From positions 57,397,651 to 57,461,650 of the forward strand of contig NC_065571.1 in assembly GCF_937616625.2 (NCBI RefSeq): a DNA stretch of 64,000 bases. The letters are read 5' to 3'. The translations under genes were made by a program, and so were the position numbers. The notes beneath the pieces are model-generated. The model was not told where the DNA came from and did not search any database. It saw only the letters and a program-made list of their open reading frames with translations. This document shows, one piece after another, positions 36,044 through 46,933 of this stretch. Within the stretch, counting starts at the first letter, position 1, and each line of letters starts with the position of its first letter. This stretch comes from Mercurialis annua (Eukaryota; Streptophyta; Magnoliopsida; Malpighiales; Euphorbiaceae).

Positions 36044-36378
36044 AAAAGGAAAGAGATCAGATGGAAGAAGAAGAAGGAGCGTACAGAAGGTTTTAGGCGA
36101 TCAATTCGATCCGTCGCGGTTTCGCCGTTTCTCGTCCAAATCGAGTGATTCTCGCGCCGATAGATTAAGAATTCAATTCCCTATCATCTCTATGCTTCAA
36201 ATCGAGGTAAGCTTGACGTTTTGGTTTAGGGTTTCGAGCGGTTTTACCGTTTTAATGATTTTGAGTTTGAATTCGACGTTTTAAGCTTGAATCTTGAGTT
36301 TTTGATGTTATTAAACGTTACGGATCGATTTAGCATGTCGTAGCACGTCGGAAATGGCCCGGGGAATGAACCCCGGGG

Positions 36379-36548
36379 CTGCACATCGTGCAGCACAGCA
36401 ACTGCACGATCGTGCAGCGTACTGCACGATCGTGCAGCACAGCAACTGCACGATCGTGCAGCGTACTGCACGATCGTGCAGCACAGCAACTGCACGATCG
36501 TGCAGCGTACTGCACGATCGTGCAGCACACTGCTGCACGAACGTGCAG
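36379..36548. repeat. Array of eight 16-bp palindromes with alternating spacers
   Basis: Six perfect copies of CTGCACGATCGTGCAG begin at 36402, 36422, 36446, 36466, 36490 and 36510. Variant copies are at 36379 (one base short) and 36533 (AACG centre). Spacers among the perfect copies alternate between 4 bp (CGTA) and 8 bp (CACAGCAA), giving a 44-bp higher-order unit. It is strikingly GC-rich compared with its surroundings. The open frames crossing it on both strands are products of the repeat and are not genes. Confidence 0.95.
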
Positions 36549-38788
36549 TCCTTCGTTAGCGGGTATTGTTAGTTTGGCTTCCAGAACCCTGACGCGACGC
36601 GGAAACTTGATTTCAGACGATTTCAAATCGCATAATCAATCGTGATTCGATTGAGTATCAAAACGTAAACTAAGACGTTTAAAAGAAAAGTGTGATTAAG
36701 AGATTATCAAAGTTAAGAGTCGTATTTGAAATACGATTGTGTTAACCTAAGTTTATAACTTAGGAGTTTGAATACTAAGCCCACGTTTATGGATTAAACG
36801 TATAGGTAACTCGATTAAGTAGCTGACGTACCGACAAGCTACCAAGCCATTTAGCTGGAGTGGGCACATGATTGGACAACGCATGGAGCTTACGCTTGCG
36901 GGATTATAATATTGCATATTTGGATAGCGGTCACTGTGAGTTGCATTTTACTTTCGTGTATTATATATATAAAGTTAATTTGTATAGATATACATATACT
37001 GTTTATACGCATCGCATGTTATGTAATTGATGAAATGTTATATGCTTTCTTAATTTCTATATACGAGAACTAGTATGCGATCCGAAGAAACTAGCTACCT
37101 ATTGGGTGTCAATAGGCTGTGTGATCACCAGTATCGAGTCAGTCTAGTGTGTTTGCATTTGAGAAATGATGTGATACAGCTGGGAGCTGATGATGATTAT
37201 GAAATTTACGATTGGGTATATGATTTTGATACGAGTGAGCACTCGGCTACGGTGTAGTCTGAAGTCCCCGTATCTAGTGGCTGGGCCACCAGCGAGTTGG
37301 ACTCGCAATTGATATTTACGATTGGGTTGAATGATATATGATTATTCGAGAGATGTGTCGCATGCTAGGATATTAGTTTCGTACGGATCAAATACCTGTT
37401 TATATGTTTTACACTATTGTTTTCTTGAGATGCGATGTTATATTTTTATATTAATGCCGTTAGTAACTTACAAGCTCACTCAGTATTTCCCAAAATACTG
37501 ACCCCTCACCATTGTTGTTTTCAGGTTATCGGAGTCGGATTAGACAGACCATCTCCTTTGTGTTGGAAGTCGTTTGACTTGCACAAAGCTCGTTGCCCTT
37601 TAGAGCTGCAGTAGTCCGTAGGTGTCTATATGAGATTTATGATTTAATTTCAAATGGTATTTGAAAAGTCAATTCTGATATAAATTTATAAATAAGTTGT
37701 TTATAAAGATGACGTTTTACCCGTTTGAATTTTGTACCAATGGCCTTGAGAGGAGTTGGTTATGATTATGACTAGAAACAGGGCGGTGCTGGATATGAGA
37801 TATCGCTCGGTAAGACCCTGGTTTCTAAGAATTGTGCTGCGAACGTTTTCAGGAAAGGAGTGCGATATTTTGATATTTAAATTATAATACTTAAGAAAGA
37901 TTTCTGAAAACGTATTATATATAATGATATGTTTTATTCGCGAAAAAATTATAATGGTTTTAGGCTTGCTACGGGTTCCGGAGCTACCACTCCCGTTCCC
38001 TAGCGCCGGTCGCGGCTCAATAATTTGGGTCGTGACAAATCACCTGTAAAACTATCGACCTTGCAATTTCTTTTCAATAACAGCCTCATCTTGTAAAAAC
38101 TTCAATAGCACTCTATTTCGTATTTTTATATTTCAATAGCACACTAAATAAAAAAAAATAGATGATTTTACTATTATAATGATTAAATTTTATAAAATAA
38201 CTAAATAAAAGGATCATTTTATACCTTTTTATAATTGAACAAATACAAATAAATCTCTTAACTTAAAATACCTCCAAATAAACCTTCTCCTCCACTAATT
38301 CAAATAAAAAATTAAAAAAAATTAAAAATTTATCATAAACATCTTCTCTGGCATCTTCTCCGGCATATTCTTCAACCCGAAAACCGCCGCTTTTCCACCG
38401 TCATCCTCCCATGGAGAATGAACAAATCTCGTCCTCCCATGGGAGGACGAGTTCTTGAGGAAGAACAGCTTGTTCTTCCTCAAGAAGAAGAACACTGTTC
38501 TCCTCAAATATTTTTTTTATTTTAATTAAATAATTTTTTTATTATTAATTTTTAAATGAAGAGAAGAGAGTGTTTTTGTAATATTTATAACATTAAATAC
38601 TATTTAGATTATGTGGTAAGTATAAAGGATTTATTTTAAATTTTATCCAAATAAAAAGAGTTCAATTTAATACTTTAGGGTGTTATTGAAACGTAAAAAT
38701 ACGAAATAGGGTGCTATTGAGGTTTTTACAAATTTGAGGGTGTTATTGAAAAAAAATGAAAGGTCGGTAGTTTTACAGGTGATTAGCC

Positions 38789-39550
38789 TTTTTAAAATTT
38801 ATTTTTACACACTTCTCTCAAACAATAAGTTTATAAACTTCAAAGTAAAAAGTGTTTATTTTTTTCAAATTTCGATATCAAAACGCTTATTGTATGTATG
38901 GATGTGAATCAGTCAATTCAACTTGAAATCGATCTAAACCGACCAACCCTAATTGATTAAATTTTCAAATTGAACTGAACCAAATTAAGAGTTTAGATAG
39001 CACTAAATTGAACTAAAAAAATTTGATTTGACTCGGTTTAATTTTTTCCACACCCGTGTACAACTACACTTATTTATGGCATTAGTTCCCTTAATTTACC
39101 CTTTATTCTTTTTCCTTCCATTAATATTTTTCCACACCAATTTTTTCCCACAATTTTTAATTTTAACAATTTACGCAAGCACATATACAAATACAAAACC
39201 TTTAAGCATGCATGCTAACAAGTAACATGAGACAAAATGTAAATGTTATGTGGAAAAAAAAATTCAAATTGATGTCAATTACAAGGAATAAATATTACAA
39301 AAAGGACTTTTTTTTTTCTTTTTCATTTTATAAACTCATGTCAGTAAAGTGAAAGAAAAAGCAAAAAAAAAAACCATAAAGTAAAGAGCTTAAGTTAGTA
39401 CAGTCAGCTACTGTCAAAATAGCAAAGTTGGTCCCACCCAACACATATTCAAGATTGACCCACCAATCAGATGATTGCATGCTGGCCCCACCAGACTACT
39501 ATTCTTCTTACCCTTTGAGATCACTTGCACAGATTCTGAGTTTGTTGAGC
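38789..39550. other. Intergenic, 3' flank of AIL5-like gene
   Basis: It contains the 9-bp target duplication, then a decayed GAACTGAACC/TTCGGTT-type repeat (38890-39050). T-rich sequence and probable 3' UTR of the AIL5-like gene follow (39240-39550). No gene is seen. Confidence 0.5.
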
Positions 39551-42525
39551 TCATTCTATTCCAAAAATTGGTGTCTGAAACATTGATATGTTTGTTTTTG
39601 CAGATTGTAGAGGATTCAGAGATTGTGCAATCCAATTTCCATAACTAGAATTTCCCTCAAAATTGCTATTATTACTATTTAAAGTAATTGGTGTAGCCAA
39701 TGGGATTGAACTTGATGTACTATTTAGTTGCTCAAGATACCCACCATTGAATATCAGCCCCCCGTTGTTGTCGATCGAGTTGCTTCCCCCGATCAATTCC
39801 ATTCCGAAACTACTTGGAAATTGAACACTCTGCGGAACGGTAGCGCTCGGGTTCTTGGCATTTTGGCATCCGAAGATGTTTGACCAATAATCATTTGGAT
39901 CTTGCTTGATGGGCATTGTGAAGTTTAGCGTAGACGTTACGGGCTGATGGGACGAAAAGGGTACCGAAGATGCTGATGAAAGATCTCGATCGTCTGATCG
40001 AGATCCGTCGATGCTTTTGCTATCGGAAGCCGAGTCGGAAGAATTCTTGGACATCTTATTGCCTGATATTCCTCCGATGGGAAGATTGCTAGTTGCGATG
40101 CTTTTTACGTCGTAGCGACTCATGTCGAAGTTGGTCACGGCATTTAGGCCTCTAAATTTTATTGCTGCAATGTCATAAGCCTCGGCAGCTTCCTCTTGAG
40201 TACCTATAAATTATAATTGAATATATACAATTTTATAATTAAAGTTACAATAGTTTATACCCATCAAAATATGTATTTAAAGAGCAAAAAAAACTCACTG
40301 AAAGTCCCTAGATAAAGATCTTTATTGCCTGCAACTCTACCGATCCTCGCTTGCCATCGACCATGTTGATGGTGTCTACGAATAAAAGTAATACTATCTT
40401 ATATCAAAATATACATTCATTTATTAAAGATCAATCGATATAAATAATTAAATATCACAAACCTTGTCACGCCTCTATAAATCGAGGCGCCTCGTGAGAA
40501 GCCACTGCTTTTCCTATAATATAAAGCACCAAGATTGTAAGTCGATCAAATCTATACAGAAAAATCGAACATGAGACTTTCATATAAAATACAAAGTTTT
40601 TATTACTGAGGTTAATTAAATTTTTTGAACTTAAAGTAAGTGTAATTAACTAATTGAAAAAACACATTTAAATTACCTTCTAAGTGATGCAACAAACTCT
40701 TGCCTTGTCATGTGCTTCATTTCTTCCAATTCCTTCTCATAGTTAGAAATCTAAATACATAAAATGAAATTTTCATTAAGAAACTAATATAATCAAATAC
40801 ATTTATGCAACAAAAACAATAATCATTTAGAAAAGCATACCGGAAAGTTTGTCGTAGTAGTCGGACCCCAATACTTAAGAGCTGCGAGATCATAAGCTCG
40901 AGCTGCTTTCTCCTCTTTATCATATCCACCTAAAAATATATTATCATAAGTAAAAATATATTTTTCAAAATGATAATTATGAACAATAAATGTATACTAT
41001 TTGAAGAAGAATCCAAAGAAAGATTCTGAAATAGATGAGTACATTCATGAAAAAAAATGGAATCTTAAAGAAACAAAATCTAACTAAAAGTCCAATCTGA
41101 ACTAGATATAAATGATGATAATGATGATGATTTTTGAATCACAGAAGAAGAATATTTAGTCACACAGTAAAATAAAAATGATGATTTTTAATCATACTTA
41201 AATAATGATAAGAAGAAACAGAAAATATAATAATGAATAAACAATTAAAACTTACCCAAATAAACTGTGTAGCAAAATAAAAATAATGATGAAGAAATTG
41301 GTGCATCCATGACCAGCAATCATCCGTCATTTACAATGCCAAATAAAGAAAAAGCAGATCAGAATCTCCATTAATAAAGCACTGTTAGCAGAACACAAAA
41401 TTCAAAATATAACCTTTAAACATGTTAATTTATTTCATGTTATTGGTACAGATCTTCAAGATCCTTCAAAAATGTATAAAATAATTGGAAAAAACAGATT
41501 AATTTGATTTATTAATTACCTTGTCTTCCTTTTCTACTTTGTCCTTCTCTTCTGCAGCTATTATCCCATAAATGAGCTTCATATCTACCAGTCCACCTAT
41601 GCCTGAAAAAAAAAACAAATGAGTGTAACTTGAAATTTTATTATCATCATCAGTACGGATTCAGAAATTTTTTCAGTCTAGATTTAGCTTATAATTCACT
41701 AGAAACCCTACCTAATTTTTCAAAGAAAATCCGACCCCGGTCTGGTGTCGGAACCTAGGCTAACCTTAGGCTAGTTCCGCCACTGACCATCAGAATCTAT
41801 ATTGCATGAAACCCTATATTTATAAACTATTTTCATTGGGATATTTTTCGTTTCAGTGTTTTCATTTTCGTGAAGGATAAGTAATAAGCTTACCTAGTGA
41901 CGCCTCTATAAATGGAAGTACGTTGGCCAAAGGTGTCGAGAGCTTTTCTTGGAGCAGACTGATCGGCTATTTGAGCTTGGGAATGATGATGATGATTTAA
42001 AAGCTGTTGTTTACGGGTAATAATATCTGTTTGTTGTTGTTGAGTTGTAGAAGAAAATCCACGAAGAAAAGTAGCTGCTATGGATTTAAGGTCAGAGTCA
42101 TATATCTGTGATGAATTACTACTGTCAGATACAGTAGGAAAGTGATGATGAGTCAGTGAGTTCGATAATGGTGGTGGTGCAGTAGCGGAGCCACCGCCGA
42201 GAAAATCTGCCAGCTTGGGTCCAGAAGCGGATCTTGTGAATATAGAGAGGTCTGTTGCGTCTTCATCAACTTCTTGTCCTCTATCTACTGCACTAACTGT
42301 AACACAAAAAACAAAAATAAAACATAAAAAAGATGGTCGAATAACGCAACTCAAAATCAAATGCATGTACGAACCTGAGGTGGAAGAAGAAGAAGAAGTG
42401 TTGAAGGCTTCAAAGAGAGAAAGCTGAGAATTATTATTCATGTGATGACGATGGTTAGAAAGAGAGAATCCAAGCCAGTTCTGATGAGACGGTGAAGAAG
42501 AATTCATGTTCATGTTCATGTTCAT
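39551..42525 (-). CDS. AIL5: AINTEGUMENTA-like 5 / PLETHORA 5-like transcription factor
   Basis: Nine exons read right to left: 42375-42525, 41894-42296, 41520-41602, 41256-41264, 40841-40929, 40677-40750, 40463-40513, 40299-40375 and 39551-40203; 529 aa. The first ATG is the MNMNMNMN start at 42525; the frame is open further upstream but without an ATG. Motifs: NWLGFSLSN near the start, [17 protein letters not shown], then two AP2 domains (about 178-245 and 279-340), each with YRGVTR, joined by a linker with [20 protein letters not shown]. The C-terminus ends [10 protein letters not shown], much like Arabidopsis AIL5 (PLT5/EMK). Role: nuclear DNA-binding factor for embryo, meristem and lateral organ growth. 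The 9-nt exon 4 encodes YL and part of two codons inside the first AP2 domain. Exon 2 has an alternative acceptor 9 nt downstream (42287). Confidence 0.94.
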
Positions 42526-42935
42526 GTTCGTGTAATATATATAGACAAAGATGAGAATTAGAGTAACTTTGGAAATAACAAAGCAACAGAGTTTTGGTGT
42601 TGATGTTGAGAAGGGTGGAGAGAGATATAGAGATGAAAATGGAGTTAGGGTTGCACGAGAATCGAGGGTTTGATAGTATTTCTGTGAGTGAGGTTCAAAT
42701 AAAGAAGAGAGTAATGGAGGATTGATAAGGAGACAGATAGAGACCAAGTGGAAGCTTTTTACGGGACGACTCGGCGGTCTTCTTTATCACCATTATCAAC
42801 TCTTTTTTTAGTATTTCTTTTACTCCATCCATCTTCTTATTTGTATTCAAACAGTAGACCATACAAATAAAAAAGTCAATTTAAAAAAAAATAAATATTT
42901 TTAATTTACTTTTATAATAAATTAACCTATGGTTT

Positions 42936-43035
42936 GTACAAGTGATAAGCGGCTTGGCATCGCTTAAGCAAAATCTCGGATTCCAGTCTTGTGACGCGGG
43001 TCCGATTCAGAACCGAATAGGCTAACCAAAAAAAA
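42936..43035 (+). mobile_element. tRNA-derived SINE fragment
   Basis: GATAAGCGGCTTGGCATCGC (A-box-like) and CTCGGATTCCAGTCTTG (B-box-like) stand at tRNA-like spacing, and a short A-rich end (CCAAAAAAAAATTA) follows. Divergence is considerable. Confidence 0.5.
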
Positions 43036-43379
43036 ATTAATAACATTGTTTATATTTATATTTTATTTGTATTCATTGATATTTTTATCTTTTTAGTCGG
43101 TTTTTGAATATTATTATTTTAATTTTTTTGTTTTTCATGTTTTCTATTGGTTAATTGATAAAGTAATAAATGACGAATTGCCTTAGTTAACTAATACTCC
43201 TTTCGTTTTAATAGAGTTGTGCATTTTTATATTATCACTTAATTTTAAATAAATCTTTTATGATATTTTTAGATAACAAATAAAATATCATATTTTTTTT
43301 AGAAAAATATACACAATAATTAATTTCAACCAGGCATCATTTTTTTTGAAGTGATTAGTACTACACAAAAGACTAATAT

Positions 43380-43465
43380 CGACCAATGAGTTATCGCTCG
43401 AAAACACTGAGCATTAAACTGTTAATTCGCGAGTCCAATTCTCCCAAAATCTGATTGTAAAAAAA
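43380..43465 (+). mobile_element. tRNA-like SINE head, decayed
   Basis: TGAGTTATCGCTCGA resembles an A box and GCGAGTCCAATTCTCCC a B box, with a short A run after 43456. Cloverleaf pairing is poor. It could be chance similarity. Confidence 0.35.
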
Positions 43466-43876
43466 AGGAATTGTGTAGTATTTAATTTGGATCAACTTAT
43501 TATCATATATATAAATTTAAAAGTATATTGAAAGTTATGATTTTTTCATGAATATAATTATTTTTACTTTTTCAATTTAATCATGAATGTTAAAACGTCT
43601 TAATTTTATGTAGAAAGTTTTTTTTTTCTCAATTCGATACACGCATCGAATTGGAAAAAAATAAATTCTTTTACATACAAATGAGATATTTTAAAATTCG
43701 TGATTAAACTAAAAAAATAAATGTTATTTATAAAATAATTTAATGTTACTCCTTTGTTTTTTTTGAGAAAAATTAATATCATCCCTTAAAAATATGATGA
43801 AACACATAAAATAGAATATGTCCCTTTATAAAAAAAGTAATGTTATATAAATTTAATTTTAACTCATTTTCTTTTA

Positions 43877-44257
43877 GGTTTAATGCCTTAAAAAACTCCG
43901 ATCTTTCATCCCCTTTTCAATCCTACCCTGACGTTGAAAATTTATCAATTTATCTTATTTTGCATTTTTTTCATTTTAATTGTACCATGAAGCATAAAAT
44001 TGGTCCTTATTTATTTGACAAAAAATTAAAAAAGTTCTTTAAAAATGGTTAATTTAATAAAAAAGTCAATCTTATACAAAAAGGGTTAATTTAGAGATTT
44101 TTTTTGAACTTTTGCCAAATTAAAAAAGGTCAATTTTATGTTTCAGGCTACAATTGAAATGACAAAATGCGAAATAGATTAAAATTGATCGATTTTTAAC
44201 GTCAGGATAAAATTGAGAAGAGGATGAAAGGTCGGGATTTTTTTTAGACATGAGGCC
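43877..44257. mobile_element. MITE with about 60-bp inverted repeats
   Basis: The left arm GGTTTAATGCCTTAAAAAAC onward pairs with the reverse complement of the right arm (GGCCTCATGTCTAAAAAAAA). Both contain GATCTTTCATCC / GACCTTTCATCC and CCTGACGTT blocks. The target duplication is unclear. Non-coding; a 70-codon open frame here has no significance. Confidence 0.75.
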
Positions 44258-45024
44258 TTTTTTCAATCCATCTTTTTAACTCAATCTGACGTGATATTAA
44301 AATAAGTGGATGGAGTAAAAATTTGTGATATAGTACATTTTTAAAGAAGAATTGCACGAATGAAATATTTCTACACCTAAGAAGGTTTATAGAAAATTGA
44401 TTAAAAGTTTAAAACGGTGGATTTAAAGCATTTTTCAAAGAGAATATACAAATAGAGAATAAATTGATCTTAAATTTTGAAATCTATAAATTTAATAAAT
44501 TTTCCTGTTACATTTATCCAATGAATTGAAAGTTAAGAATATAAATCAAAAATAAAAAAAGCAAAAAAAGAGGATTGGTAGTATGTTCGGCGGGAATGTG
44601 TTTGCATATGGGGCTTTTTAATTCTTCTCTACTCAATAAATGGTAATAATGATGATCTTAAAATGCCCCCATAAAGATACACCAAATTGAAAAAGCAAAT
44701 TACTTTTAGATATTAAAATTGAATTTTACAGTACGTACGATTAATTTAAATAAATTATATTTAATTTCATAATGTTCAATTTTGAATTTATATCATCACT
44801 ATATTTAAATCTTTTAAATTTTATAAATTTTATCAATTAGAGTGTATTTTTTAACCAGATGTTCTGGTTTAAATAAGTAAATGAAATGTTAAGTAACTTT
44901 TTTAATCAATTAGGATGGTATAGTAATGTTTTTCTAGTTTTATTAATTATAATTTAATTTTAAAAATATATTTTAGTTATATATAGTTAAATTTGTCCAA
45001 TTGACTCAATTGAACACGACATAT
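44258..45024. other. Intergenic, AT-rich, no gene seen
   Basis: No ORF or RNA gene is supported. AT-rich sequence leads up to the TAT target site of the CACTA element. Confidence 0.5.
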
Positions 45025-45604
45025 CACTACAAGAAATTTGCTATATTGTGACCAAAAATTTAATGACAAAATAAAATTTATCATTATACATGGATTTATT
45101 GTGATAAATATTTATTTTGTAGCAATTAAAGTGAAAATAAATAATATTGTGACAAATTATTCTTTTGTCAAATATTTTTGTCATCATAATAAGAAATTAT
45201 AATTTTGTGATGTCTTATTTACCACAAAAGTTATTTTGTCACTATAGGTTATAAAATAATTGTGATGATAAATTTATTGTGACCAATTTTATCTTTGGTA
45301 ACAATTAAAATAAAAATGAATGATATTGTGATAAATTTATATTTTGTCAAATATTTTTATCACTATAAAAAAATTTATTTTTTGTGATAAAATATTTGCG
45401 ACAATTTTTTTATCTCTGTATATGTATAAAAATAGTTGTGATAAAATAAAAGTATACTCCTAAAATATTAATGAACATCAGACGGTTTATACTGGGTTTT
45501 CATTCTCCCACTAACCCCGCCTGTATTTCCCACTAACTCCCACTATATGTACTCCACATTTACCATTTTACGGGTTGTGTTGTGGAACAGTTCTTCTTGC
45601 CTTC

Positions 45605-45612
45605 TATAAATA
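45605..45612 (+). promoter_or_regulatory. TATA-like box within captured segment
   Basis: TATAAATA is followed by a TC-rich leader (TCTTTTTCTCTCCCGTTC). It lies in the captured segment of the CACTA element, upstream of the PABP-like frame, and may be the donor gene's promoter. Confidence 0.5.
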
Positions 45613-45921
45613 ATTAAATATCTTTTTCTCTCCCGTTCATTATATGATAATCTATACTGCTATCTGGTTGCTGAATTTTTTCCCCTATTGTACCTTTCAA
45701 TCAGAAATTATTCCTTAATAATTCTTCTAATTTATTGTTGTTTTAGATCTCATAATTTTCAGTTTTTGCAGATTTCAGTTTTTATCAGCGTTAAATCATT
45801 ACTTCCATTACCGTTTGTTTTTCTGTGTTCATTAATATTTCAGGATCTTATTTTAACAAGAGAGGGGCAATTACACATAAAAAAACTTAAAATGGTACTT
45901 TTGGTTCTAGAAGGGTGTATA

Positions 45922-46101
45922 ATGGCGCAAATTGAGGTTCATCATCAGCTGGCTGCTGTTGCGGCGCCGATGCCTAGAGACAGTGGAGTGGCGGCAGCGA
46001 CGAATGATGGCGGTGTCCCGTTCATGCCTACGTCTCTGTATGATGGAGATCTTGATCTTAATGCATACGTCTCTGATCTTGAATTTATTTTTGAAATTTG
46101 A
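45922..46101 (+). pseudogene. Captured 5' end of a poly(A)-binding protein gene
   Basis: The frame from ATG 45922 reads MAQIEVHHQLAAVAA, then PFMPTSLYDGDLDLNAYVSD, and stops at 46101. Plant poly(A)-binding proteins begin MAQI/V-Q-VHHQ and enter their first RRM with TSLYVGDLD-NVTDSQLYDLF. Order and spacing agree, and the sequence breaks down before RNP1. An in-frame ATG at 45892 would add ten residues. Upstream gene-like parts appear to be included: a TATAAATA at 45605, a CT-rich leader and an intron-like acceptor TATTTCAG ending at 45843. It cannot bind poly(A) because less than one RRM is present. Confidence 0.75.
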
Positions 46102-46933
46102 AGTGAATTTATTTGTCCTATATTAGTTAGATTATCAATTACGATTGTAGATATTGTAAAACTTAAAGATTTATTATTAACAAATCTTGTATTTGTTTGG
46201 ATGATTTATCATTTCTAAAATATTAAAAAAATTATATATCTATGGTTTTATGTGGTCAATGTTATTAAGTAATTATTAGTATCATTTTTTGATTGAATGT
46301 AAATTGTGACGTTTTTATTAATTTAGTGTTTTATTTTCTCCTTTAACAATATGATATTGCATTGAATACTTTTATTACTAAATAATAATAACAAAGATTT
46401 TTGATAAAATTTGGCCATAATTTTCATCACAAATTAAATTATGATATGTGATAATAAATATTATCATTATTTTAATTTAATGACAAAGTAATCATATTAT
46501 AAAAATTATTGTAATTTTTTGTGATAAAAATAAATTAATCACAATTTAATTTTTTTTATAAAATTAACTATAATGACAAAATTATTTGCATCACAATTAT
46601 AATTGTGAGAAATTTTATTTGTCAAATTATCAAATTTTGTCACTAAATATATGTATATATTATGACAAATTAATATTAATTATGACAAAATTTTAATTAT
46701 TGTGATATAATTAATCGTCATAATTCATATCTATTATGATAATTATATTTTATCACAATAACAAAATTAATGGTGGCAAATTAGTATTTCGTCATAATAA
46801 CGTTATTGAGACGAGGTTGTTTTGACGAACACGGTGACAAGCATAATTGGTCACAATAAAATAGTTATGACGAAATTCGATTATAAAGTGATGAATTTTT
46901 TTGTCACGATAAGTCAAATTTCTTGTAGTGTAT

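Larger units (their letters stand above)
35422..38037 (+). mobile_element. Solo LTR of an LTR retrotransposon, 2616 bp
   Basis: It starts TGTAATACCCC and ends GGGTCGTGACA (5' TG..CA 3') and is flanked by the 5-bp duplication AATCA (35417-35421 and 38038-38042). No gag, pol, primer-binding site or second LTR copy is inside, so it is a solo LTR left after recombination. Length and ends resemble long LTRs of Ty3/gypsy chromoviruses (Tekay/Del-like), which is an inference. A TATA-like TATATAAAG lies at 36035 with a GA-rich leader following. It contains the palindrome array at 36379-36548. Confidence 0.88.
35413..38788. mobile_element. Mutator-like MITE (about 755 bp) split by a solo LTR
   Basis: The element starts GGCTAATCA at 35413, is interrupted by the LTR, and resumes at 38038 with AATCACCTGTAAAACT. 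It ends AGTTTTACAGGTGATTAGCC at 38788. The inverted repeat is about 120 bp. A perfect 9-bp target duplication TTTTTAAAA lies at 35404-35412 and 38789-38797. Its centre (38395-38510) carries further GC-richer palindromes with CTCCCATGGGAG and AAGAACAGCTTGTTCTT. Confidence 0.92.
42526..43876. other. AIL5 5' flank and repeat-bearing intergenic
   Basis: 42526-42780 is CT/AG-rich and is the likely leader and promoter of the AIL5-like gene. Then come two SINE-like heads (42936-43035 and 43380-43465). An AT-rich inverted-repeat stretch with the TAATCATG/CGTGATTA core follows (43500-43745). No gene. Confidence 0.5.
45025..46930 (+). mobile_element. Non-autonomous CACTA element carrying a captured gene piece
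   Basis: The ends CACTACAAGAAATTTG and CAAATTTCTTGTAGTG are perfect CACTA-type termini. They are flanked by the 3-bp duplication TAT (45022-45024 and 46931-46933). Both subterminal regions hold many TTGTGACAAA/TTTGTCATAA-type repeats in both orientations (45040-45440 and 46390-46930). No transposase is present. Between them (about 45480-46130) lies sequence of gene-like composition with the 5' end of a PABP gene. Total 1906 bp. Confidence 0.95.

Noticed and set aside
36244..36645. Several overlapping open frames on both strands rich in Cys, Ala, Arg and Ser
   Set aside because: They are translations of the palindrome array in different frames and have no gene features.
42526..42747. 74-residue N-terminal extension of the AIL5-like protein with a hydrophobic stretch
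   Set aside because: The frame is open, but its 5' codon is TTG and no in-frame ATG occurs before the MNMNMNMN start. AIL5 homologues begin shortly before the NWL-FSLSN motif, so this is leader sequence.
45688..45921. Extension of the PABP-like frame upstream to 45688
   Set aside because: The frame begins at a TTG and crosses an apparent 5' UTR intron acceptor; the PABP similarity starts at the ATG at 45922.
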